Shown here: one piece after another, positions 1 to 7,783 of the stretch
Layout of the letters: every line of letters begins with the position of its first letter
How positions within the stretch are numbered: the first letter of the stretch is position 1
Assembly (NCBI RefSeq): GCF_000426925.1
Contig: NZ_KE384667.1
Location: forward strand, 13,873-47,305
Source of the DNA: Dolichospermum circinale AWQC310F
GTDB taxonomy: Bacteria > Cyanobacteriota > Cyanobacteriia > Cyanobacteriales > Nostocaceae
Length of the DNA: 33,433 bases
Direction of reading: 5' to 3'
Made by a program: the position numbers and the translations under genes
The notes under the pieces: generated by a model
Database searches by the model: none
What the model was told of the DNA's origin: nothing
Seen by the model: only the letters and a program-made list of their open reading frames with translations

Positions 1-183
1 GAATCTAAAGTTGAATTTTCCTAAGTTATGAATATTAAAAGTATTATTGGATTTATATAAGTTTTAATTATGCTGTTAAATTTTGTGATAACTTCCGTAC
101 CATTGGGCAATTACGGGTAAAATACGGCGGGGTGCAGTTTGGTTTTCTGTTTTCATTGAAATTATTGCTAAAGACTTAAATTT

Positions 184-1026
184 ATGCACAAAGCATCTGC
201 TGGGGTAAATGATATTAAACTATTAGTTCTAGACATAGATGGGACAATTACTGGAGATTCTAATACTCTCAGCGTTACCGTCAAAGAAGTTATTGCTGCG
301 GTACAAGCTAAAGGAATTAAGGTCGCTATCGCTACTGGCAGGATGTATTGTTCAGCTTTGCGATTTCATCAGGAAATTGGCTCTACACTGCCATTAATAG
401 CCTATCAAGGTGCTTGGATTCAAGATCCGGGTAATGATAAAATTCACCGTCATTTACCCGTATCTAGGGAAATTACCCAACAACTACTAGAATACTTTGA
501 ACAGCCGGATTTGCGATCGCTCCTTTCGGTCCATTTTTACATCAATGACCAACTTTATGTGCGAGAAATCACCAAAGAAACGGATAATTATCAACAGCGT
601 TGTGGTGTAACTGCTATTTCCGTCGGTGATTTACGTCAATTATTAGATCATGAACCCACTAAGATATTAGCTTTGTCTGAGGACGCAAATTTAACTCAAC
701 AACTTTTAGCCGATTTACGCCTTAGATACAAACCCACAGATTTGTATATGACAACATCCGTCCCCACTTTTCTAGAAGCTGCGAATACTCATGTTAATAA
801 AGGTAATGCTGTCCGTTATCTAGCGGAAGAAATGCTAGGTTTAGAAAGTCATCATGTTATGACTATCGGTGATAATTTCAATGATGTAGAAATGCTCAGT
901 TATGCCGGTATTAGTGTGGCTATGGGCAACGCACCGCCAGAAGTGCAAGCGATCGCTAATTGGGTAGCACCTAGTATAGAATTAGACGGTGCAGCAATAG
1001 CAATAGAAAAATTTTTACTTTCCTAG
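184..1026 (+). CDS. HAD-superfamily (Cof-type) phosphatase
   Basis: A 280-residue protein with the haloacid dehalogenase signatures in order: motif I DIDGT at residues 17-21 (nucleophile Asp17 and Asp19), motif II around the Thr of AIATGR (about residue 51), and motif IV GDNFNDVEM near the C-terminus, which binds Mg2+. The large cap between motif II and the C-terminal core places it in the Cof/YidA-like subfamily, cytosolic hydrolases of sugar phosphates or other phosphorylated metabolites. The substrate cannot be read from sequence. No strong ribosome binding site precedes the ATG. The gene stands alone and converges on the DALR-domain gene. Family assignment is secure; specificity is unknown. 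Confidence 0.9.
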   Translation: MHKASAGVNDIKLLVLDIDGTITGDSNTLSVTVKEVIAAVQAKGIKVAIATGRMYCSALRFHQEIGSTLPLIAYQGAWIQDPGNDKIHRHLPVSREITQQLLEYFEQPDLRSLLSVHFYINDQLYVREITKETDNYQQRCGVTAISVGDLRQLLDHEPTKILALSEDANLTQQLLADLRLRYKPTDLYMTTSVPTFLEAANTHVNKGNAVRYLAEEMLGLESHHVMTIGDNFNDVEMLSYAGISVAMGNAPPEVQAIANWVAPSIELDGAAIAIEKFLLS

Positions 1027-1144
1027 AAAGGTCAAGTGATCGGTTTTTGGTGGTTTTAATGCTTATTCCTTTGTCTGGTTGCGTCTTTGCGTGAGACAGG
1101 TTCATACTTTTATTAACCTAGACCACAGACTTGAGGATAAACAC

Positions 1145-1195
1145 AAAAAAGACACCGACGACTGGCCGTGTTTCGTCTCGGTGTCCTTTTTGGTT
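1145..1195. terminator. Bidirectional intrinsic terminator
   Basis: The 8-bp stem GACACCGA (1151-1158) pairs with TCGGTGTC (1178-1185). It is flanked by six As on the left and CTTTTT on the right, so either strand ends in a U-tract. It lies between two convergent genes (stops at 1026 and 1275), where a shared terminator is expected. Confidence 0.8.
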
Positions 1196-1274
1196 CGCTC
1201 CTCACACGATCAACATTTTAGTTAAGGATATGTATTTTGTCAATAGATTTTCGAGAAGTTTTTGTAAAGATAAA

Positions 1275-2150
1275 TTAGAGTTCTATCGGTGCAACTACCC
1301 CCAACTTGTCTTCTAACACGGATCTGAAAACCAACTGAGTTGCTACCAATAGTCCTAACCTAGCCTGGGCTAATGCTGGAGTCTGAATTTTTACTTCTCC
1401 CCAAATACGACAACTACCCCAGAACTTCTCAAAAGCTTGACTCAAATTCCCAGCAGCTTTTTCCCAGTTCAGAGAAATACTATCAGTACAAACTAAATCA
1501 TCTACTAATTTTACTAATTCGTGCATCAGTAACATCTCATCAGCGTGATTAAGCAGAAGTTTTTGATCACCATTAAGTAAAGGTATCGGTTTCACGGAAA
1601 AATAACTTTTAGTACCTATTATATTAAGTACAATTAATCCATCTTTCTCTGCTAATCGTAATAAAGAACAACAGCGGGAATGGGCGTATTGAATTTTAAA
1701 AATTGTTAATGAATGTAATGAAATTTGTGATTGACGATTAGTGACTGGTAATTGGTAATCAAGAAAATTATTAATCAAGTCTCCATTTTCTGAAAAAACT
1801 ATCAAATTTTGTAACCAAGCTGCTAAGGTAGAGTCAATGAGTTCTAAATAAATCCAACCAGGAGGAATTACCTTAACGCTAAATAAACTATGACTATTTT
1901 GGGATAAATGCCCAGCCATAGCCTGAGCAATTTCCATCGCGGGTAAATTCTGAGATTTTGATATCCCCATGGCCATGCCAGAGATATATAAAATTTTTTG
2001 ATTATATCCTCCTTGATAGAGAGAAAATTTTCCACTTTCTATGCCTGTAATTCCCCTATCATTGGTAAAAACACTGAAGCAAGAGGCTAGATAACCGCTT
2101 ATTAGCTGCTTAATAGCTTTGTTTTTACTAAAAAGTAGTTGATAATACAC
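1275..2150 (-). CDS. DALR anticodon-binding-domain protein (ArgRS C-terminus-like)
   Basis: A 291-residue protein. Its C-terminal part (about residues 155-291, ending ARLGLLVATQLVFRSVLEDKLGVVAPIEL-like) resembles the DALR anticodon-binding domain of arginyl-tRNA synthetase, including the closing GLGLLGI..PE-type segment. There is no catalytic HIGH/KMSKS core, so it is not a synthetase. Stand-alone DALR proteins of this size occur in cyanobacteria with no assigned function. The N-terminal half is not recognised. The start is the first ATG. It is divergent from the DevH-like gene across about 310 bp that contain inverted repeats. The domain call is moderately sure; RNA binding is an inference. 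Confidence 0.6.
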   Translation of the reverse strand: MYYQLLFSKNKAIKQLISGYLASCFSVFTNDRGITGIESGKFSLYQGGYNQKILYISGMAMGISKSQNLPAMEIAQAMAGHLSQNSHSLFSVKVIPPGWIYLELIDSTLAAWLQNLIVFSENGDLINNFLDYQLPVTNRQSQISLHSLTIFKIQYAHSRCCSLLRLAEKDGLIVLNIIGTKSYFSVKPIPLLNGDQKLLLNHADEMLLMHELVKLVDDLVCTDSISLNWEKAAGNLSQAFEKFWGSCRIWGEVKIQTPALAQARLGLLVATQLVFRSVLEDKLGVVAPIEL

Positions 2151-2290
2151 GTATTCCTTGTAAAAAATTTATGAGGTGCATCATTTTATCCTGTTCCATC
2201 TACCTTCAGATAGAAGTTTACTCTATGTAGATAAAAATAAGAGTAGGATAAAATTTGATGAATTAATGTATAGAAGATGGGTAAAGTTTA

Positions 2291-2305
2291 GTACCCTCGT
2301 TGTAC
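2291..2305 (+). promoter_or_regulatory. NtcA-like binding site (GTA-N9-TAC)
   Basis: GTA at 2291-2293 and TAC at 2303-2305 are separated by 9 bases. The canonical NtcA site has 8, and N9 variants have been reported at some promoters. It lies 158 bp upstream of the preferred DevH-like start, and the sequence just downstream is A-rich with a TATAAG. DevH expression is known to depend on NtcA in Anabaena, which fits. The non-canonical spacer limits confidence. Confidence 0.45.
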
Positions 2306-2396
2306 AGTAGGAAGTATAAGAAAAAATAGAGAGCTAAATTGCTTTCTATCTTATTGGAAGACTAGCGCTATTCAGCGTTAACTCTACCCCGTTCAG

Positions 2397-2440
2397 ACAA
2401 AGACACTCCTTGCACTGTTATGATCACGTCTTTGTTTTTT
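2397..2440 (+). terminator. Terminator-like hairpin in the leader of the DevH-like gene
   Basis: ACAAAGAC (2397-2404) pairs perfectly with GTCTTTGT (2428-2435) across a 23-nt loop and is followed at once by TTTTT (2436-2440). It ends only 22 nt before the ATG at 2463 and downstream of the NtcA-like box. It would therefore lie in the 5' leader and could act as an attenuator or premature terminator. The large loop and AT-rich stem make it weaker than a classical terminator. Confidence 0.4.
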
Positions 2441-2462
2441 AGCCAAACGCTCTGTGTTACTT

Positions 2463-3191
2463 ATGCAATCTCAATCCTCCTTTTCCGAAGCTTCACGTCC
2501 CTTCTTAACTTGGCAACGTATTCTTGACTGGGCCCAAGAACACTACCGCTGCCGCACCTTCAGTAAAGATGAGCGCATTCCAGCCAGACCTGGTTTGCTC
2601 TATTTAGTCCAAAGGGGCGCTATCCGCATGGTAGGAACTGCCCAAGTGGGTGCTACCGCCAGTCAGTTAACATCTAGAAGAATTAACAGAACTCCAGAAG
2701 AAGCCTTCTTGGGCTTTGTAGGGGCAGGACAACCCTTTGAAATTGTTGCCCAGTCCCCATTTACACTCCAGTCCTTTGCCCACGTTGACCAAACTGCGGT
2801 ACTGTGGATGTACTGGCACGATCTAGACAACTGGCCTCACTTCCGTCGTGAAGTTATGGATGCGTTTAGATATCAGCATCAGCGCAAGTTACTCTGGTTA
2901 AGTGCTTTAGGGCAAAGACGTACAATTGACCGTCTCTTAGGATTTCTCACCTTACTGATTGAGGAATATGGCGAGCCTTCCATGAGCGAAACTGATCCTG
3001 ATGTAATTCGTGGTTATTGCTTACCCTTCCCCCTCACTCATGCCCAAATTGGCAGTGCTATTGGTTCAACCCGTGTAACTGTCACTCGTTTAATGGGTAA
3101 ATTACGTCAACGCGGCTTAATTCTTGCCCAAGGGGATAATTTAATTTGCCTACCCGCAGATGCTATCAATAGACCAGCTAATAATGGGTAG
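2463..3191 (+). CDS. devH: CRP/FNR-family transcriptional regulator, DevH-like
   Basis: A 242-residue regulator from the ATG at 2463 (an in-frame GTG at 2454 would add three residues). The N-terminal part (about 20-150) has the degenerate effector fold of CRP-family proteins. The C-terminal winged helix-turn-helix is clear: LTHAQIGSAIGSTRVTVTRL followed by MGKLRQRGLI, almost identical to the NtcA recognition helix. The overall sequence is not NtcA. It matches my memory of DevH of Anabaena sp. PCC 7120, needed for heterocyst glycolipid layer formation. The neighbourhood (rbcR, NnrU-like gene, thioredoxin, ndhF) also fits what I recall around devH. Regulation by NtcA is suggested by the upstream box. 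CRP family is certain; the DevH name is probable. Confidence 0.75.
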   Translation: MQSQSSFSEASRPFLTWQRILDWAQEHYRCRTFSKDERIPARPGLLYLVQRGAIRMVGTAQVGATASQLTSRRINRTPEEAFLGFVGAGQPFEIVAQSPFTLQSFAHVDQTAVLWMYWHDLDNWPHFRREVMDAFRYQHQRKLLWLSALGQRRTIDRLLGFLTLLIEEYGEPSMSETDPDVIRGYCLPFPLTHAQIGSAIGSTRVTVTRLMGKLRQRGLILAQGDNLICLPADAINRPANNG

Positions 3192-3466
3192 TTCAAATCT
3201 CGAAAGAGCAGCTTGATCAATGTTACCTGAGAGCTTGCCACTCTCGGACACACCAATAGCAGGTATCAGTGGATTTTGATAAACCAACTTTGGGTAATTA
3301 GTTCCTGAGCCTGCTCCTCATTTTCACTAATTTGTGGTGGTTAAACAAATTTCGGGTAATCGGGTATCATTAGAATTTCACTGAAATTGATCAGTTAAAA
3401 ATTAGCCAAGTATTGCTATAGAGTTGAAATGCTCAATAGCTGATAATGGTTTTTACCCCAGTGTTT

Positions 3467-4888
3467 CTATTTTTCCAGAACCGGCTCAAAGTCGTACCCA
3501 GTCCGAGAGCGCTTACCAGGGACAATTTTCACCAATTGGACTGGCGTATTTCGATCTCCCGACGGTAAAAAACGAATTGAACTGCCAGCACCACTGGTGG
3601 AAAAGTCTGATGAAAGTAGTGTTTTTTGAATTCCAGAACGACTGGGATGAGTTGCTAAGGCGGCAATAAAGGCTTTTGTAGCATCATAGGCGGTTGCTGT
3701 ACGCCAATTTACATCACTACCCCATAACTTTCTAGATTGGGCTGTAAATGGGGAATTAGGATTGCCATGAATATGCCAAGGAACGGCCACTACCATGGCT
3801 AATGCTTGCTCTGTGGCAATTTCTAAAGTTTTGAGGCTATAAACATCATCACCACCGAGTAAAATCAGACGTTTTTGATTTACTTGCACTACTTGTAATG
3901 CTTTATCTAGGGTTTCACCATTAGGAGCTAACATTAAAACTTCCGCACCTTGTTTAAATGCTTTCTCGATGCTAGATGAAGGGCTAAAATCAGCTTTAGA
4001 TAAATCAAACTCACCTGAGATTTGTCTACCCTCCAAAGAAACAGAAGAAACAAACTCAGATTTTAATGACTGACTGTAGTTGCTTTGAGAATTATAAAAA
4101 ACTGCTGCATTTTTTTTCCCCAAAGTTTTCACCATATAATTAGCTAAAGCTCTGGCCGCGACAAAATCACTAGGTAATGTGCGAAAAACGTAGGGACTAA
4201 AATTGGAAATTTTTACAGAACTACTAGTAGGGGAAATAGCGACTAGTTTGCCATCATCATAAACCTTCCCGGCGGCCAATGTTGCCTCACTGCTATAATG
4301 TCCAATTACTCCTAAAACTTCCGGGTTTTCTACCAAGGCTGTGGCTACCTGTTGACATATTTTCTGATCATCGTCATCATTAGCTATACCTACTTTTAAC
4401 GGTACTCCCTTTACTCCCCCAGCAGTATTAATTTCATTTTGAGCTTGTGCAACACCACGCAATATTTCTAATGCCGTATTCGGGTCATTACCAATAGGTG
4501 TAGAGACAACAAGGGTATAGCTTTTACCAGAACCAATGCGGGCATTATGCAGATAAATCAGTGCCTCTGGGTCATTGGGTTTGATTTTTAGAGATGATGT
4601 TAAATTAGTGATTGCTTGCTGATAATTTTTATCAAAAATAGCTTTAGCAGCATCTTTTTTGTCTGGTAAAATATCATCAGAAATTAAAATTTTTTCTCCA
4701 AAACTAATTCGTTGTGCAATTGATTGATTTCGGTCTTTCCATTGATGATAATTCAGCTTATTTTCACTATTTATTGCTAAATTATCAGAGGATTTCGGAT
4801 TAGTAACAATAATGAAAAAACACCAATAACCAAACCCCAAAAGTAGGGGTATGAAAATAATAGGGAGTATTTTGCCTTTCCATTTCAT
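3467..4888 (-). CDS. Leu/Ile/Val-type periplasmic binding protein with N-terminal membrane anchor
   Basis: From the ATG at 4888 this is 473 residues. It has a hydrophobic segment at about residues 6-28 (signal or anchor), a short linker, and a TPR-like helical stretch (AKAIFDKNYQQAITNLTSSLKIKP) before a complete type I periplasmic binding fold (TLVVSTPIGND through the end) of the branched-chain amino acid/amide receptor family. It is the last gene of a minus-strand unit with a PstS-like protein and a Ser/Thr kinase, and no permease or ATPase lies nearby. Ligand sensing rather than transport is therefore an inference. The frame stays open through an upstream 24-bp tandem array to an ATG at 5182 that overlaps the previous stop (ATGA), which would add 98 residues. 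I prefer 4888 because it places a normal signal/anchor at the N-terminus. Confidence 0.8.
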   Translation of the reverse strand: MKWKGKILPIIFIPLLLGFGYWCFFIIVTNPKSSDNLAINSENKLNYHQWKDRNQSIAQRISFGEKILISDDILPDKKDAAKAIFDKNYQQAITNLTSSLKIKPNDPEALIYLHNARIGSGKSYTLVVSTPIGNDPNTALEILRGVAQAQNEINTAGGVKGVPLKVGIANDDDDQKICQQVATALVENPEVLGVIGHYSSEATLAAGKVYDDGKLVAISPTSSSVKISNFSPYVFRTLPSDFVAARALANYMVKTLGKKNAAVFYNSQSNYSQSLKSEFVSSVSLEGRQISGEFDLSKADFSPSSSIEKAFKQGAEVLMLAPNGETLDKALQVVQVNQKRLILLGGDDVYSLKTLEIATEQALAMVVAVPWHIHGNPNSPFTAQSRKLWGSDVNWRTATAYDATKAFIAALATHPSRSGIQKTLLSSDFSTSGAGSSIRFLPSGDRNTPVQLVKIVPGKRSRTGYDFEPVLEK

Positions 4889-4927
4889 AAGTTTTTTCTG
4901 ATGGTGGTCAACTGGACTGCATTTAAT

Positions 4928-5143
4928 TTGGATAATTATAACGGGCAAGATTTGGATAATTATAACGGGCAAGATTTGGATAATTATAGCGGGCAAGATT
5001 TGGATAATTATAGCGGGCAAGATTTGGATAATTATAGCGGGCAAGATTTGGATAATTATAGCGGGCAAGATTTGGATAATTATAGCGGGCAAGATTTGGA
5101 TAATTATAGCGGGCAAGATTTGGATAATTATAGCGGGCAAGAT
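4928..5143. repeat. Nine-copy 24-bp tandem array
   Basis: Nine head-to-tail units of exactly 24 bp, each running TTGGATAATTATA then (A/G)CGGGCAAGAT. The first two units carry AACGGG and the other seven AGCGGG; otherwise they look identical. The last unit runs directly into GCCCGCACCACAAGG, completing a palindrome (GCGGGC-AAGAT-GCCCGC, 5133-5149) like the REP elements near 25.8-28.7 kb. As 24 is a multiple of three, several frames stay open and encode 8-residue periodic peptides on both strands. There are no spacers, so this is not a CRISPR array. Confidence 0.95.
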
Positions 5144-5157
5144 GCCCGCACCACAAG
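5133..5157 (+). repeat. REP-like palindrome at the edge of the 24-bp array
   Basis: GCGGGC-AAGAT-GCCCGC is a perfect 6-bp hairpin with a 5-nt loop, followed by ACCACAAGG. Core, loop and trailing CCACAAG match the REP copies around the RAYT gene about 21 kb away. Confidence 0.8.
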
Positions 5158-5178
5158 GTTTAGGGTCGGGTATAAAGC

Positions 5179-6222
5179 TCATTTTATGCTCACAAAACCA
5201 GCTTTTTCAATCAGTTCTTGACCTTGAGGTGTTAATAACCAATTTGCATAAGCTTCTCCAGCTTGTTGATCTGATTGAGCATTTTGTTTGATTATTACAA
5301 ATAAGTTGCGGGTGATTGGGTAATTTCCATTGCGAAAATTCTCGGTGCTCAACTGGTTACGCTGATTTGGACATTGAGACTGAGCTATTTCTGGTTGTTG
5401 ATAAGGTGTGACAAATTGCCCCTTTGTCCTTCCAATTGGTAGGGATTTAACAGTACATTGAGGAACGATTTCAGGAGCCGAACCGTAATAAATTCCCCCC
5501 GGAGTATTGGCTATTTTTCTCAGGGCTTCTGTGGTTGTACCAATGTAACTAACATTGTTACCAAATTTATCTTTGTTAAGAACATATTCGATAAAAAAAT
5601 CCACTGTACCACCAGCTTCTTGACTGCGAGATAAGGGAATAATAGGTAAATTTGCACCACTTAATTTTTGCCAGTTAGTAATTTTACCAGTGTAAATATC
5701 TTTAATCTGGGCAGTGGTTAATCCGGGGATATTTAAGTTATGATTAACTGCGATCGCAATACCATCAATTGCTACGATAATTTCTTTTAATCTGAATCCT
5801 TTTTGTTGCGCTTGGCTAGTTTCTTCTAATTTAATGGAGCGGGAAGATTGAGTAAAAGCTAGTTGATTATCTATTAACATTTGAATCCCAGTACCCGAAC
5901 CTGGGTCATTAGAAAGTGGTTGTATGTAACGTAAAACAAACTGAGGACAAATTCTTTGTAGTACAGAATCTACGTCCTTACGAATAGTAGCCCAGGTGGT
6001 ACTACCACCATAACTAAAAATCCCTTGGGGAAGATTAGGGACGTTGCAACTAGTTACTGAATTGGTAAAGGAATTTTGGGAATTATTACTACTAGAAGTA
6101 GATGTCATATTTGAACTAATTTTTGCCCAACGTTCCATTAAAAACCAGGAACCAACGAATATTAAACTAATGGTAGCAATCAGAGATAAAAAAAGTGGAA
6201 GAGTTTCTTTTTTGGGAGACAT
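5179..6222 (-). CDS. PstS-like phosphate-type substrate-binding protein
   Basis: A 347-residue protein with one hydrophobic segment at about residues 9-29, a Ser/Thr/Asn-rich linker and a type II periplasmic binding domain. Family marks are FSYGGSTTWATI at the start of the domain, DPGSGTGIQMLIDNQLAFTQSSR, the GITNW-like motif TGKITNWQKL, and the SRSQEAGGTVDFF loop that in PstS contacts phosphate oxygens. The hydrophobic segment lacks an obvious lipobox, so the protein may stay anchored in the plasma membrane facing the periplasm. It starts 33 nt after the kinase stop and its TGA overlaps a downstream ATG (ATGA). No pstC, pstA or pstB is near. Domain call is strong; the ligand is not proven. 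Confidence 0.85.
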   Translation of the reverse strand: MSPKKETLPLFLSLIATISLIFVGSWFLMERWAKISSNMTSTSSSNNSQNSFTNSVTSCNVPNLPQGIFSYGGSTTWATIRKDVDSVLQRICPQFVLRYIQPLSNDPGSGTGIQMLIDNQLAFTQSSRSIKLEETSQAQQKGFRLKEIIVAIDGIAIAVNHNLNIPGLTTAQIKDIYTGKITNWQKLSGANLPIIPLSRSQEAGGTVDFFIEYVLNKDKFGNNVSYIGTTTEALRKIANTPGGIYYGSAPEIVPQCTVKSLPIGRTKGQFVTPYQQPEIAQSQCPNQRNQLSTENFRNGNYPITRNLFVIIKQNAQSDQQAGEAYANWLLTPQGQELIEKAGFVSIK

Positions 6223-6255
6223 AAGTTTGTGGTTTTGGGGTTAAGGATATTTTTT

Positions 6256-7635
6256 CTAAAGCAGGGAAGATAATAATTTATAAATGAGCTTAAATAAGGT
6301 TATTGATATTATTGAAATTAAGGCCGCACCCACAGCTAAAATAATTATTTGTTCAATACCAATACTTCCTCGTGCATAAGGGATAAAAAATATAATTGTC
6401 AAACTGATTGCGGGGATAATTAGCAAATCAAATTTTTCCAGCCAGCGTCTAGTTTGAGCAAAAATTAAACCAGTCAAAATCACAACAGAAATTAGAAAAG
6501 TGATGATAATATTTTTGGATAAACTGAAAAAAGCGATCGCAATTAATGCCCCTTCAAATCCACTAAAAGCAGCCCCAGATAATAATTCCCAAATAGTAAA
6601 AGTTGGTTGATTTGATGCTTGGGGCTGAATTGGTTGTGGATGAGGTGGTTGAGTTGGGGGTTGTGGTGGTGTTGTTGGTGCGACCGAGGGAGGAAAAAGA
6701 GCCTCTAGCACCGCCTGTGCTGACTGAAAACGCTCACTAGCAGCAGGTAGGAGCATTTTATCTAAAATATCTGCCAGTCGCGGTTTCAGGGTGATTTGCG
6801 CCCGCCATTGCCATTGATTTGTATAGGCATTAAATAGCTTAGTGCTTTCTTGACCTGTCAGTAACGTTAATAGAGTAACAGCTAAGGCATACAAATCTGT
6901 AGATGGAAATACTTGACTACTGTTCATTTGTTCTGGAGGTGCAAATCCTAAAGAATAAATGCCCGTAGAACTAGGGGACGCATTAGCAATTAACTTAACT
7001 GCACCGAAATCTAGCAAAAAGAGCTTACCATCACGACGACGCATAATATTGGAAGGTTTAATATCTCTATGGATAATATTTCTGTCATGAATAAACTGGA
7101 GAACTGGGAGAATTTCTTTGAGTATTTCCATAACTTTTTGTTCAGAAAAGTTGCCATGTTGAATTAATTCTTCCTCTAAAGTTTGCCCATGAATATATTG
7201 CTGAACTAAATAAAAAAACTGCTCTGGTTTATTTATTTGTAAGCTTTGTGAACTAGGAACTGTAATCGTAAAAAAAGCAAATAAATTAGGTATTTGCGGA
7301 TGTTCATTACCTATTTTTTCTAAAACTTCTGCTTCTTGTGCAAAGAGAATTTTGGCTTTTTCTAAGGCTTCTTCCGTTAAATTACTGCTGGGCTGAAATT
7401 GTTTAATCACACATTGACGCAAACTGGGAGTATCGCGGTCAATTGCTAAAAAAGCCGCACCAAAACCCCCCTGACCCAACAGTTTAATTGGCAAATATCG
7501 GTCACGTAAAATCAGCGGCATACCGCAGGTAATACAATATTTCTGCTGTACTGTCTTTAAAGTTTGAATATCATCTAAATCAGCAAAGTGATTTTCGGGA
7601 CGTTGACAGTGGGGACGAGTGCAGTGGACTTGCAT
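6256..7635 (-). CDS. Ser/Thr protein kinase with zinc ribbon and C-terminal membrane segments
   Basis: A 459-residue Hanks-type kinase. Residues 1-40 hold a four-cysteine putative zinc ribbon (Cys5, Cys10, Cys34, Cys37). The kinase domain follows: glycine loop GQGGFG (54-59), catalytic Lys78 in VIKQF, the HRDIKPSN catalytic loop and DFG, then an APE-like APPEQM, so it looks active. A Pro/Gln-rich linker leads to four or so hydrophobic helices (about residues 345-459) that should place the kinase on the cytoplasmic face of the membrane. It is the first gene of a unit with two binding proteins, which suggests signalling from periplasmic ligands. This layout is common among cyanobacterial Spk-type kinases; the substrates are unknown. 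Confidence 0.92.
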   Translation of the reverse strand: MQVHCTRPHCQRPENHFADLDDIQTLKTVQQKYCITCGMPLILRDRYLPIKLLGQGGFGAAFLAIDRDTPSLRQCVIKQFQPSSNLTEEALEKAKILFAQEAEVLEKIGNEHPQIPNLFAFFTITVPSSQSLQINKPEQFFYLVQQYIHGQTLEEELIQHGNFSEQKVMEILKEILPVLQFIHDRNIIHRDIKPSNIMRRRDGKLFLLDFGAVKLIANASPSSTGIYSLGFAPPEQMNSSQVFPSTDLYALAVTLLTLLTGQESTKLFNAYTNQWQWRAQITLKPRLADILDKMLLPAASERFQSAQAVLEALFPPSVAPTTPPQPPTQPPHPQPIQPQASNQPTFTIWELLSGAAFSGFEGALIAIAFFSLSKNIIITFLISVVILTGLIFAQTRRWLEKFDLLIIPAISLTIIFFIPYARGSIGIEQIIILAVGAALISIISITLFKLIYKLLSSLL

Positions 7636-7742
7636 ATTATCTTTAGTCAGTGGTGATTAAGCTGTTACGCATTTAAACTGGATAATTACTGTAATTTAGG
7701 TATTTATGCAGTATCAAATTAATAAATTAAGTCTGATTTAGT

Positions 7743-7777
7743 CCAGTAGTCATTAGCAATTAATCTAATGACACTGG
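7743..7777 (-). terminator. Hairpin downstream of rbcR
   Basis: CCAGT-a-GTCATTAG (7743-7756) pairs with CTAATGAC-ACTGG (7765-7777), giving 13 bp with one bulged A and an 8-nt loop, just after the rbcR stop on the minus strand. The following sequence has only a weak U-tract, so it may stabilise the 3' end rather than terminate on its own. Confidence 0.45.
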
Positions 7778-7783
7778 AATCAT

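Larger units (their letters stand above)
2151..2462. other. Divergent intergenic region with a nested inverted repeat
   Basis: This stretch separates the DALR-domain gene from the DevH-like gene. It holds an imperfect inverted repeat at 2179-2260: CATCATTTTATCCT pairs with AGGATAAAA-tt-TGATG, and an inner ATCTAC (2198-2203) pairs with GTAGAT (2227-2232). It also holds an NtcA-like box and a terminator-like hairpin, listed separately. Confidence 0.6.

Noticed and set aside
1195-1208. GCTCCTCACAC resembles the conserved ACUCCUCACAC motif of the small RNA Yfr1.
   Set aside because: The first base differs and the terminator hairpin lies before, not after, the motif; no 3' stem-loop follows.
4928-5143. 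CRISPR-like regularity.
   Set aside because: Units are directly adjacent with no spacers. The 63-bp array at 19.3-19.6 kb is likewise a coding repeat.
4901-5221. Open frames with LDNYSGQD or LARYNYPN repeats across the tandem array.
   Set aside because: They exist only because a 24-bp unit without stops keeps frames open; there is no ribosome binding site or protein-like flanking sequence.
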